This document shows, piece after piece, positions 17,311 through 24,637 of a stretch of 64,000 nt of DNA. Position 1 is the first letter of the stretch; each line of letters opens with the position of its first letter. The notes under the pieces were generated by a model, which did no database searches, was not told where the DNA came from, and saw only the letters and a list, made by a program, of their open reading frames with translations. Made by a program: the position numbers and the translations under genes. Source of the stretch: JAAFIP01 sp043774625 (GTDB lineage: Bacteria; Pseudomonadota; Gammaproteobacteria; Burkholderiales; Burkholderiaceae_C). The stretch covers positions 36,568 through 100,567 of the forward strand of contig JAYVTG010000119.1 of NCBI GenBank assembly GCA_043774625.1, read 5' to 3'.

Positions 17311-18063
17311 TCAATCACCCAGGTAGGCGTCCAGCACCTGCCTGTTGCCACGAATTTGCGCCGGAGTGCCAATGGCTAACACCTTGCCTTCCACCATCAC
17401 CATGATGCGGTGGCACAGGTCCATCACAAAGTCCATGTTGTGTTCGATAACGACGAAGCTACTTTTCTTGCCCGACGCAGGGCGCTGGTTCAAGTCTTTC
17501 AGCAAGGCAGAAATGCCGCCCACCAGAGACGGGTTGACACCCGCGCAGGGTTCGTCCAACAGCACCAGGTCAGGCTCGCTCATAAACGCCATGGCGATGT
17601 CCACCAGCTTTTGCTGGCCGTAACTCAGCGTGCCCGCTTTCAGGTCGGCCACATGGCTGATGCGAAAGCGCTCGATCAATGCGTCGGCTTTGGCACCCAA
17701 GCTAGAGTCACTGGGCGCAAACATGCGGCTAAACATGCTGCCATGATGCTCTTGCGCAGCAACAATCAGGTTGTCACGCACCGTCATCTTGCCAAACACT
17801 TGCAGGGTTTGAAAGGTGCGCCCAACGCCGCGTTTGGACAGCTCCAAAGGCCCCAAACCACTGACGTCCTGGTCGTTTAGTTCAATCTTGCCTTCGTCTG
17901 GCGTGATTTGCCCCAGCATGGAATTGAACAAGGTGGTTTTGCCCGAACCGTTGGGCCCGATCACGCCAAATATTTCGCCTGGCTCTACGCTAAAGCTCAC
18001 ACCACCCACAGCCTGAATGGCACCATAGGCTTTTTTAAGATTAGTCACTTTCAAGAGGCTCAT
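17311..18063 (-). CDS. livG: Branched-chain amino acid-type ABC transporter ATPase (LivG)
   Basis: A 250-residue ATPase paired with LivF. Walker A is GPNGSGKTTLFN, the Q-loop region GVGRTFQTLQVFGKMTV, the signature TLSYGQQKLVDIAMAF, Walker B LVLLDEPCAGVNPSL, and the H-loop VVIEHNMDFVMDLC. Its start overlaps the livM stop by four bases, so it is translationally coupled. Confidence 0.94.
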   Translation of the reverse strand: MSLLKVTNLKKAYGAIQAVGGVSFSVEPGEIFGVIGPNGSGKTTLFNSMLGQITPDEGKIELNDQDVSGLGPLELSKRGVGRTFQTLQVFGKMTVRDNLIVAAQEHHGSMFSRMFAPSDSSLGAKADALIERFRISHVADLKAGTLSYGQQKLVDIAMAFMSEPDLVLLDEPCAGVNPSLVGGISALLKDLNQRPASGKKSSFVVIEHNMDFVMDLCHRIMVMVEGKVLAIGTPAQIRGNRQVLDAYLGD

Positions 18064-19106
18064 ACGCTGCCTCCACTTGCTTGTGTGGCAGCGTTATTTG
18101 CTATACTTTTAGTAGCTGCTTGCGCACGTTCTGCGCTGGCTTTGCGCGATTTTTCCTTCTCTTTCAATCTATCGGGCAGACTCAACAAGCCGTCTGGCAG
18201 CCAAATCATCATCCCCACAACCACAGCACCAAAAATGGGCAAATACCAGTTAGACAAGATGGGCGCGACATCACGAATCCAGTCTGGCACCACCACGCCT
18301 ACGGCTGCACCAACTAGCGGCCCCCAAAAGTAGCCAGGCCCACCCACTACCACCATCAAATACATCATGATGGACGCGCCCACGGCAAAAGGCGCGGGTT
18401 CAATAAACTCCACCAAAGACGCAAACAGCACGCCTGCAGCGCCCGCATAGGCAGCGCCAATGGCAAAGGACAGCAAGGTGTAGCGCCGAGTGTTGATGCC
18501 CAGACTTTCGGCGCGAATGGCGTTGTCGCGCAGCGCCGTAAATGCCTTGCCCCAGGGGGAACGCAGCAAGCCCCACAACAGACCGATGAGCACTACGGCA
18601 CAGGCCAAGACAAAATAGTAGTAGCTCAAATTAGCATTCATGCTGTAGCCAAAAAGCGCAGGCCGGGCGATGCCGTTAATGCCAAAGGTGCCGCCGGTGA
18701 GCCATTCTTCATTGCGCATGACCAGCCAGGCAGCGGTATTGAAGCCTAGCGTGGCAAAGGCCAGATAAATGGTTTGCACCCGCAACGCCGGAAAACCGAC
18801 AATCAAGCCCACCACAAAGCACAGACCAATGGCCGCTGGCATGCCCAGCCACCAACTAAAGCCCGCCTTGAGCAAGATAGCCACGGTGTAAGCACCAATG
18901 CCAAAGAAGGCTGCATGCCCCAAAGACTTTTGCCCGGCGTAGCCCACGGTTAAATTAAGCCCCATGGTCGCAATCACAAAAATGAGCCAGTAGGTCAGCA
19001 TATAAATGCCGTAATTCTTGAGAAACTGCGGCAATGCCAGCACCAGTACTGCGCAAGCAGCTATCAAAAATATAGTGACTGGTTTGAGGGATTTGGCGCC
19101 GCTCAT
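18060..19106 (-). CDS. livM: Branched-chain amino acid-type ABC transporter permease (LivM)
   Basis: A 348-residue inner-membrane permease with the LivM core GLNLTVGYAGQKSLGHAAFFGIGAY and the coupling-helix region ALRDNAIRAESLGINTRRYTLL. Two copies of the 41-bp repeat lie inside the gene: residues 11-24 of the first membrane helix (I-F-L-I-A-A-C-A-V-L-V-L-A) are an antisense copy, and residues 323-336 of the cytosolic tail (A-S-A-E-R-A-Q-A-A-T-K-S-I-A) are a sense copy. It overlaps both livH and livG by four bases. Confidence 0.93.
   Translation of the reverse strand: MSGAKSLKPVTIFLIAACAVLVLALPQFLKNYGIYMLTYWLIFVIATMGLNLTVGYAGQKSLGHAAFFGIGAYTVAILLKAGFSWWLGMPAAIGLCFVVGLIVGFPALRVQTIYLAFATLGFNTAAWLVMRNEEWLTGGTFGINGIARPALFGYSMNANLSYYYFVLACAVVLIGLLWGLLRSPWGKAFTALRDNAIRAESLGINTRRYTLLSFAIGAAYAGAAGVLFASLVEFIEPAPFAVGASIMMYLMVVVGGPGYFWGPLVGAAVGVVVPDWIRDVAPILSNWYLPIFGAVVVGMMIWLPDGLLSLPDRLKEKEKSRKASAERAQAATKSIANNAATQASGGSV
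18100..18140 (-). repeat. 41-bp repeat, copy R6, in the livM C-terminal tail
   Basis: Full copy in the sense orientation of livM, read as A-S-A-E-R-A-Q-A-A-T-K-S-I-A near the C-terminus, where extra length is probably tolerated. Confidence 0.88.
19036..19076 (+). repeat. 41-bp repeat, copy R7, in the first helix of livM
   Basis: Full-length but more diverged copy (start GCCAGCACC), antisense to livM, read as I-F-L-I-A-A-C-A-V-L-V-L-A. It forms most of the first hydrophobic segment. Confidence 0.78.
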
Positions 19107-19978
19107 ACCTTGCGCTCCTCTTTTTTGCCCAAGAGGCCTTGCGGTTTAAACAAAATCACCACCATGAAAATAATCAACGCCACGGCGTCTTTATAGGCAC
19201 CCGAGATATAACGTTCGGCCAGGTTCTCGCTCACACCCACAATCAAACCGCCCAGCAAGGCGCCGCGTGAATTGTTGAAACCTCCAATGATGGCGGCAAA
19301 AAACGCCTTGGTGCCCAGCGACTCGCCCATGTCAAACTTGGCCAGATACGAAGGCGTGACCAAAAGCGCGGCAAAACAGGCCAGCACAGCATTGATGCCA
19401 AAGGTATACATGATCATGCGCGGTACATTGATGCCCAGCACGCTGGCGCTTTCGGTGTTTTGCGCCACGGCCTGCATGGCGCGGCCCGTCACGGTTTTGG
19501 CCAAAAAGGCTTGCACGGCAAAAACCAGAATAAGGGCAGATACCAAAACGCCCACGTCGCCCACGCTCACTGCAACACCAGCTACATGAAAGAGTTTGTC
19601 GCCAAAGATGGAAGGAAAAGGATGCGCCTCGGCGCTGTAGCCCGCGCGCATGCCGTTGCGCATCACCATGGCCAGGCCGATGGTAGCCACCACGATCGGC
19701 ATCATGCCAAACTTGAACAGGGGATCGACCACGCTACGCTTAAACGCCCAGCCCAGTACTGCCGTAGCGACGATACAGGTGAGCAGCAAGGCGGGCAATA
19801 ACGGCACGCCCAGGCCCATAAAAGCCAGCATGCCAAAGGCCGGGAGCATGACGAATTCGCCCTGCGAAAAATTGATGGTGCCTGCGGCTTGCCACAGCAA
19901 GGTAAAGCCCAGCGCTGCCAGGCCATAAATACTGCCGGTAGCCAAGCCAGAGAAAAAGAGTTGAAAAAAATCAGTCAT
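19103..19978 (-). CDS. livH: Branched-chain amino acid-type ABC transporter permease (LivH)
   Basis: A 291-residue inner-membrane permease. The LivH N-terminus TGSIYGLAALGFTLLWQAAGTINFSQGEFVM and the coupling region AVAQNTESASVLGINVPRMIM are clear, as is GGFNNSRGALLGGLIVGVSENLAERY. First membrane gene after the livK terminator; four-base overlap with livM. Confidence 0.94.
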   Translation of the reverse strand: MTDFFQLFFSGLATGSIYGLAALGFTLLWQAAGTINFSQGEFVMLPAFGMLAFMGLGVPLLPALLLTCIVATAVLGWAFKRSVVDPLFKFGMMPIVVATIGLAMVMRNGMRAGYSAEAHPFPSIFGDKLFHVAGVAVSVGDVGVLVSALILVFAVQAFLAKTVTGRAMQAVAQNTESASVLGINVPRMIMYTFGINAVLACFAALLVTPSYLAKFDMGESLGTKAFFAAIIGGFNNSRGALLGGLIVGVSENLAERYISGAYKDAVALIIFMVVILFKPQGLLGKKEERKV

Positions 19979-20020
19979 TCGGCTTGTCAGGATACGCTGA
20001 AATACAGAAAAAGAAAATTC

Positions 20021-20050
20021 AAAAAAAGAAAGCGCCGTAATGGCGCTTTC
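20021..20050 (-). terminator. Rho-independent terminator or attenuator after livK
   Basis: On the minus strand GAAAGCGCC and GGCGCTTTC form a perfect nine-base stem around ATTAC, followed by seven T. It lies between livK and livHMGF, so it likely keeps the binding protein in excess over the permease. Confidence 0.88.
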
Positions 20051-20069
20051 TGACTACAGATGCATCTGC

Positions 20070-21212
20070 TTATTTTTTGCCAAGTGGAGGCAGGGTGGAA
20101 ATCACTTCTTGCCTGCCATTTTTCACTTGTACCAAGAAGCTGTCGCGGTCCAGGTCGCCCTTGTCGTCAAACTTCACGTCCATGATGACGCCAGGATAGC
20201 GCGATGCCTTGATCTCCAGGCCTTTCATGGCTGCTGCAACGGCTTTGCGGTCTAGCTTGCCCACTTTTTCGATAGCGGCTTTGAGGATGTAGATGCCGGT
20301 ATAGCCCTTGATGCCGTTGTGGTCAGAAATGTATTTGTAGTCCTGGTAAAACTTGGCCTTGAACTTGAGCATTTCGGGGATCGGTGCATCCACCGTCAAA
20401 CCCACGTGCGCCACGGCGCCGTTGGCAGAATCACCGGCCAGTTCAATCACTTTTTGGCCTGTCAGTGTGGTTTCGCCAATCATGGGCTTGTCCCAGCCTT
20501 GCTTGCGCAGTTCGCGCAAGATGCGGGCGGACTCTTCTTCGTTCGAATAGGCAAACACTGCGTCGGCATTGCTTTGCTTAGCCTTGAGCACGGCGGCAGA
20601 AAAGTCAATCTGGCCAGGGTCGGTAGAAATTTCAGCAGCAATATTGGTGCCGCTGCCCGCCAGGGCTTTCTTGATGGCGTCCAGACCGCCCTTGCCAAAG
20701 TCGTTGTTCACATAAATCACCGCCAGGTTTTTGGACTTGGTGGTGATGTATTTAGCCACCTTGGGCATGGCCGTAGCTTGTGTGAAGCTGGTGCGAAAGA
20801 TATAAGGGTTACCTTGCAGGGTAATGGCAGCAGCCTCACCGCCGGTAAAGTTTGGAATCTCGGCGCGGCGGCTCTCGGCCATGCTGACCATGATGGAGCC
20901 AGAGAACACGGGGCCAAAAATGGCGAACACGTCCGAGTCAATGGCTTTTTGTGTCAAGCCCTTGGCCACGCCAGGGTTGCTTTGCGTGTCGTTCGTCGTG
21001 GTTTCGATCTTTTTACCCAAGATACCGCCTGCGGCATTGATCTCTTTGACCGCCAGCTCTACGCCGTTCTTGAATGCCGTGCCCGAAGTGGCGCCGCCAC
21101 CGGAGAGCTCCACAATATTGGCGATCTTGATCGTATTTTGAGCAAAAGCGCCAAATGCCAGCGTAGATACTGCGCAAGCAGCTATTATTTTTGTAGCATA
21201 TTTGAAATTCAT
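20070..21212 (-). CDS. livK: ABC transporter periplasmic binding protein (LivK type)
   Basis: A 380-residue type-I periplasmic receptor: NTIKIANIVELSGGGATSGTAFKNG, then FAIFGPVFSGSIMVSMAE and IPNFTGGEAA are the ligand-site segments. Residues 6-19 (A-T-K-I-I-A-A-C-A-V-S-T-L-A) of the Sec signal peptide are an antisense copy of the 41-bp repeat, nearly the same peptide as in mltB; cleavage is likely after GAFA. First gene of livKHMGF, divergent from the IclR gene, whose operator-like repeats lie 58-76 bases upstream of this start. Confidence 0.93.
   Translation of the reverse strand: MNFKYATKIIAACAVSTLAFGAFAQNTIKIANIVELSGGGATSGTAFKNGVELAVKEINAAGGILGKKIETTTNDTQSNPGVAKGLTQKAIDSDVFAIFGPVFSGSIMVSMAESRRAEIPNFTGGEAAAITLQGNPYIFRTSFTQATAMPKVAKYITTKSKNLAVIYVNNDFGKGGLDAIKKALAGSGTNIAAEISTDPGQIDFSAAVLKAKQSNADAVFAYSNEEESARILRELRKQGWDKPMIGETTLTGQKVIELAGDSANGAVAHVGLTVDAPIPEMLKFKAKFYQDYKYISDHNGIKGYTGIYILKAAIEKVGKLDRKAVAAAMKGLEIKASRYPGVIMDVKFDDKGDLDRDSFLVQVKNGRQEVISTLPPLGKK
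21157..21197 (+). repeat. 41-bp repeat, copy R8, forms the livK signal peptide
   Basis: Full copy, antisense to livK, read as A-T-K-I-I-A-A-C-A-V-S-T-L-A. The DNA core TGCGCAAGCAGCTA is intact. Confidence 0.92.
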
Positions 21213-21269
21213 TAGTGACTCCTATTAATGGATAAATTGTCGGGCTTGCACTTGGTGGGTGTTTTGATT

Positions 21270-21288
21270 TTGTACGATAGTCGTACAA
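21270..21288. promoter_or_regulatory. Perfect inverted repeat, putative IclR operator
   Basis: TTGTACGA and TCGTACAA form a perfect eight-base inverted repeat with a TAG spacer, in the 137 bases between livK and the iclR-type gene. A second, weaker symmetric site (GTGCGATTATCGAAC, with centre CGATTATCG) starts three bases later. The position fits control of both genes by the IclR protein. Confidence 0.55.
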
Positions 21289-21349
21289 TTGTGTGCGATT
21301 ATCGAACCAAGCGAGGGTTTTGCTTAAATGGCGAAACCGCACACAACCC

Positions 21350-22156
21350 ATGCCCAGCCCAGCCCGCACCCAGCCCACAAGCCAAACCGAGACGCCATCT
21401 ACTCTGGCCCGTAGCGACTGGATAGCCGGGTTGGACAAGGGCTTGGGTATTTTGGAAGCCTTTGGCGACACCCACCCGCGCATGAGCGCTACGCAAATGG
21501 GCGAACTGGTCGGCATGACGCGCACCGCAGCGCGGCGCCACTTGCTGACTCTGGTGCATCTGGGCTACGTGGCGACCGATGGCAAGCTTTTTTGGCTCAC
21601 CCCGCGCGTGCTGCGCCTGGGCCAGGGCTTTTTGGAGTCGAACCGGCTGGCGCGCATCGTGCAGCCGTTTTTGCAACGGGTAACCGCAGGCACCCAAGAA
21701 AGTGCCTACCTGAGCATGCTGGAGGGCGACGACGTGGTGTACGTTGCGCGCAATGGCGGCAGCCGGTTTTTGAACACCGGCTACTTGCTGGGCGCCCGTG
21801 TACCCGCCTATCTGACCGCTGGCGGCATGCTGCTGCTGGCTCTGCGCGAGCAGCCCAGCTATGCGCAGTGGCTGGCGGTTACTACGTTGCGCACGTTTTC
21901 CCAGTACACGATGACCAATAAGGTGCAGCTTTTGAAGCAATTTACCCATATTCGCGCAGAAGACTGGGCCGTGTCGGAGCAGCAACTGGAGCTGGGCTAC
22001 CGGGGCGTAGCCGTGCCCCTGCGCGATGCGCGAGGCGTGGTGGCGGGCGCCTTGAGTGTGACAATGCCTATAGCTAACGAAACCACCGAAGCGGCCGTGC
22101 AGCGCGTGCTGGGCGTGCTGCGCGAGGCAGCCACGGCAATGCGTAACCTGGTTTGA
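21350..22156 (+). CDS. IclR-family transcriptional regulator
   Basis: A 268-residue regulator with an N-terminal winged helix (GLDKGLGILEAFGDTHPRMSATQMGELVGMTRTAARRHLLTL split over residues about 30-70) and a C-terminal IclR ligand domain (GDDVVYVARNGG, YLTAGGMLLLALRE, ELGYRGVAVPLRDARG). The form resembles the PcaR/PobR aromatic-catabolism subgroup. The ATG at 21350 is favoured because earlier starts run through the operator region. Divergent from livKHMGF, which it probably controls together with itself. Confidence 0.88.
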   Translation: MPSPARTQPTSQTETPSTLARSDWIAGLDKGLGILEAFGDTHPRMSATQMGELVGMTRTAARRHLLTLVHLGYVATDGKLFWLTPRVLRLGQGFLESNRLARIVQPFLQRVTAGTQESAYLSMLEGDDVVYVARNGGSRFLNTGYLLGARVPAYLTAGGMLLLALREQPSYAQWLAVTTLRTFSQYTMTNKVQLLKQFTHIRAEDWAVSEQQLELGYRGVAVPLRDARGVVAGALSVTMPIANETTEAAVQRVLGVLREAATAMRNLV

Positions 22157-22159
22157 CAT

Positions 22160-22200
22160 GCTATTTATTTAGTAGCTGCTCGCGCATATTCCACGGCGGA
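22160..22200 (-). repeat. 41-bp repeat, copy R9, intergenic
   Basis: Full copy with a diverged outer end (TCCGCCG for GCCAGCG). It lies just past the iclR stop, and on the minus strand it closes a stop-free frame read from the neighbouring gap. Confidence 0.85.
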
Positions 22201-22319
22201 TTCAAGTACGAAGTGTAATGCCAGACTCACGCCCGCTGGCGACCAGACTTGTGAGATGGGGTCGCCCACGCTCAGGTACGCACAGGTTGCGCTGCCCAGA
22301 GCAATGACAGCTTGAGCGA
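22201..22319 (-). other. Gap with possible gene remnant
   Basis: On the minus strand a frame without start codon runs through this gap and reads SVGDPISQVWSPAGVSLAL, faintly like the PVWPPAGIALA motif of MASE1 sensor domains, ending in repeat R9. It may be a decayed fragment or chance. I see no other feature here. Confidence 0.2.
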
Positions 22320-22802
22320 TTACAAACCCAAGATAGTGGCAGGAAAAGCTGGGCTGCTTTTACCCTGCCATTCACGCAGTAATTCGCTCAATGCCAAGCG
22401 GCGCTGAGCGCCGATGCTGCATATGCCGGTGCTCCGCACCAAGTCCAGCCGCTGCATGACCCAGCCGGGTGAATAGAGGGCGCTGGGAAAATCTTGCGCA
22501 TCGGCATGCGGTACACCGCGGGCTTCGATGATGTGGCTCCAGCGTCCACGCCAGGTTACAAAGCGCGGGTGTTTGACCATCAGTGTGTCGTAACGTTTGG
22601 CCAGCAAGGTACAGGTACGACCAGTTTTGCTCCACGCATTTAAAGACTCGACGACGACGCGTTCGCCTAGCGGCCAGTCTTCAAAACTGGCATCTGCCAG
22701 GGTGATGTGCTGCCAGCCCTCTTGCACTGCAGTAGCCAATGCGTCGCGAATGATTTGCTGAAAATCATTGCGCCCAGTAAAAGCGCCTTCAGTTGGTAGC
22801 AT
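22320..22802 (-). CDS. Conserved hypothetical protein
   Basis: A 160-residue soluble protein with no motif I recognise. It is rich in Trp and Arg (EGWQHITLADASFEDWPLGER, RFVTWRGRWSHIIEARG), with no signal peptide or membrane segment. Its start overlaps the end of the JmjC oxygenase gene by 14 bases in another frame, so it is probably co-transcribed with it. The phrase HITLADASFEDWPLGERVVV followed by a short basic domain suggests a small nucleic-acid or phospholipase-D-like accessory fold, but this is a guess. Codon use looks like its neighbours. Confidence 0.7.
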   Translation of the reverse strand: MLPTEGAFTGRNDFQQIIRDALATAVQEGWQHITLADASFEDWPLGERVVVESLNAWSKTGRTCTLLAKRYDTLMVKHPRFVTWRGRWSHIIEARGVPHADAQDFPSALYSPGWVMQRLDLVRSTGICSIGAQRRLALSELLREWQGKSSPAFPATILGL

Positions 22803-23898
22803 GGAGCCATCCTTGCTGTATAAATTGGCCTAATGCCAGCGTCAATGCTGCGCTAGCAGCTATTAAATCTGTAGCGTTCAGGTTACGGGTATCGGCCAGC
22901 TTTTTCAATAGTCTGGCATCAGTGCCCGCAACTTTCCAGCTGTCGCCATTCAAGTAAACATGTTTCGCGTCATACATCATACGGCTGCGACGATCCAGTC
23001 GTACGGCTTGGAATTTTTTGGGTATCTTGCCAGCGTCGAAGTACACGGTTTGCTTGGGTTCTGTCAAATACTCACCCAAAATTTGCTGCATCAACGTGCC
23101 TTCTTTTAATGCCAGTGCAACGGCCTTGGAGGCAAAGTCCTGCAAATCTGGAGGTATCAAGCCAGGCTGCGCGGTAGCAGCCTGCGCACGGTCTGCATAC
23201 AGGGCTGGGGCTTCTATCTCGTCTGCCAGGCGATGCATCAGCTCGCGCGCCAATTCCTCCGCACTGGGAGCGCGAAAGCCGATGGAATAGGTTTGGCAGT
23301 CATTGTCCAGCGCCACACCCTCATGCGCGTAACGCGGTGGCAGGTACAGCATGTCACCGGGCTCCAGGTCAAATTCTTGCGTGGGCTTGAAGTTAGCAAG
23401 AATTTTTAAAGCCACATCATCTCGCAAACTCAGATCTTTTTGCGCTCCAATACGCCAGCGGCGGCGGCCACTGGCTTGCAGCAAAAACACATCGTAGCTA
23501 TCAAAATGCGGGCCCACACCACCGCCCCGGCTGGCGTAGCTGATCATCAGATCGTCCAGCCGCGCATCTGGTACAAAACGAAACTGCTGTAGCAAGCCAT
23601 GCACAGTGTCGTGCAACATGTCTACACCTTGCACCAACAGCGTCCATTCTGGGCGCTTCAAAGGTGGTGGCTTGGCAATGGGGCCATGTTTAAAGCTCCA
23701 TGCACCCTTTTTTTGTTCGATCAAACGCGACTCTACCGTCTCGTCAGCCGCTAAAGAAAACAGCGCTTCACGGCTCAGTAAAGGCTCAAAATTGGTAATG
23801 GCACCACGCACCAGTAAAGGCTTTTTTTGCCAATACTGGCGCATGAACTGCTCTGGAGACAAATTGCCCAGCAGGGCGAGAGGATTTTGTACATTCAT
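22789..23898 (-). CDS. roxA: JmjC/cupin ribosomal protein oxygenase (RoxA/YcfD-like)
   Basis: A 369-residue Fe(II)/2-oxoglutarate oxygenase resembling E. coli YcfD/RoxA, which hydroxylates an arginine of ribosomal protein L16. Iron ligands are visible: the HxD pair in GVGPHFDSYDVFLLQ and the distal His in YLPPRYAHEGVAL. The N-terminus FMRQYWQKKPLLVRGAI is the usual family start. The ATG at 23898 was chosen because longer frames cross the divergent FKBP gene. Residues 342-355 (A-T-D-L-I-A-A-S-A-A-L-T-L-A) are an antisense copy of the 41-bp repeat near the C-terminus. Confidence 0.88.
   Translation of the reverse strand: MNVQNPLALLGNLSPEQFMRQYWQKKPLLVRGAITNFEPLLSREALFSLAADETVESRLIEQKKGAWSFKHGPIAKPPPLKRPEWTLLVQGVDMLHDTVHGLLQQFRFVPDARLDDLMISYASRGGGVGPHFDSYDVFLLQASGRRRWRIGAQKDLSLRDDVALKILANFKPTQEFDLEPGDMLYLPPRYAHEGVALDNDCQTYSIGFRAPSAEELARELMHRLADEIEAPALYADRAQAATAQPGLIPPDLQDFASKAVALALKEGTLMQQILGEYLTEPKQTVYFDAGKIPKKFQAVRLDRRSRMMYDAKHVYLNGDSWKVAGTDARLLKKLADTRNLNATDLIAASAALTLALGQFIQQGWLHATN
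22835..22875 (+). repeat. 41-bp repeat, copy R10, in the JmjC oxygenase gene
   Basis: Full-length copy with several changes (core TGCGCTAGCAGCTA), antisense to the gene and read as A-T-D-L-I-A-A-S-A-A-L-T-L-A, the same frame as in the mltB and livK signal peptides. Confidence 0.82.
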
Positions 23899-23914
23899 GG
23901 GACAATTCTGCCTT

Positions 23915-24415
23915 ATGAATACAGCTTTGCAATACATCACCCCCCAATGCGTCGTGGCTCTGACGTGGACGCTCAAAGACACCTTGGGCGAGGAACTGGA
24001 CGTTTTAGAGGAACCGGTTGAATTTTTTGTGGGTGGTGGCGATTTGCTGAAAAAAATCGACGAAGCACTACAAGGCCATGAAAAAGGTGACACCCTGGAC
24101 TTGCATATCGAACCAGAAGATGCTTTTGGCGACTTTATCGACAAGCTGATTTTTTTTGAGCCGCTCAGCAAGTTCCCCAAAAACACCGAGGTCGGCATGA
24201 GCTTTGAAGGCCTGCCGGCCGGCTGTAACCCAGGCGCGCCCAAAGACTTGCTTTACACCGTGACCGAGGTATACCCAGAGCATCTGATTCTGGATGGCAA
24301 CCACCCCCTTGCTGGCATTGCACTACGCTTGCACCTGAAAGTGGAGGCCATGCGCGAAGCGACCGAAGACGAAGTGGGCAAAGGCAGCACAGGGATCGGT
24401 TTTTTCAAGATTTAG
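23915..24415 (+). CDS. FKBP-type peptidyl-prolyl isomerase, SlyD-like
   Basis: A 166-residue cytoplasmic prolyl isomerase/chaperone. The FKBP frame is clear: VALTWTLKDTLGEELD, EEPVEFFVGGGDLLKKIDEAL, GDTLDLHIEPEDAFGD, then an inserted-flap region and DGNHPLAGIALRLHLKVEAMREAT. It lacks a histidine-rich tail, so metal binding like E. coli SlyD is not expected. Start ATG at 23915. It is divergent from the JmjC oxygenase with only 16 bases between start codons, so promoter elements must lie inside the opposite genes. Confidence 0.9.
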   Translation: MNTALQYITPQCVVALTWTLKDTLGEELDVLEEPVEFFVGGGDLLKKIDEALQGHEKGDTLDLHIEPEDAFGDFIDKLIFFEPLSKFPKNTEVGMSFEGLPAGCNPGAPKDLLYTVTEVYPEHLILDGNHPLAGIALRLHLKVEAMREATEDEVGKGSTGIGFFKI

Positions 24416-24637
24416 CCGTTTCTCCGGTTGTGACTTTTGGGTCGGCACAACTTTCTCTATATGGTCAATTTTGCGTCGGCTACACTGGCTAGCTACAAGC
24501 CCCACTGAGCACCGTCAGGCGCGACGCAGCTGTAATCTCTGCCTCCGCCAACTCTCATTACTGGCATTTACCTTGCGTAGAGCAAAAAAGGTGCAAACTG
24601 TGGCACAGTTTGAGGCTTCTTCAGAAAGCATTGTGCA
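24416..24637. promoter_or_regulatory. Control region before the ABC exporter
   Basis: About 220 non-coding bases. The inverted repeat CAAACTGT-GGC-ACAGTTTG (24594-24612), perfect over eight bases per arm, lies 25 bases before the ABC transporter start and is a plausible operator. No gene or RNA is recognised in the rest. Confidence 0.4.
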
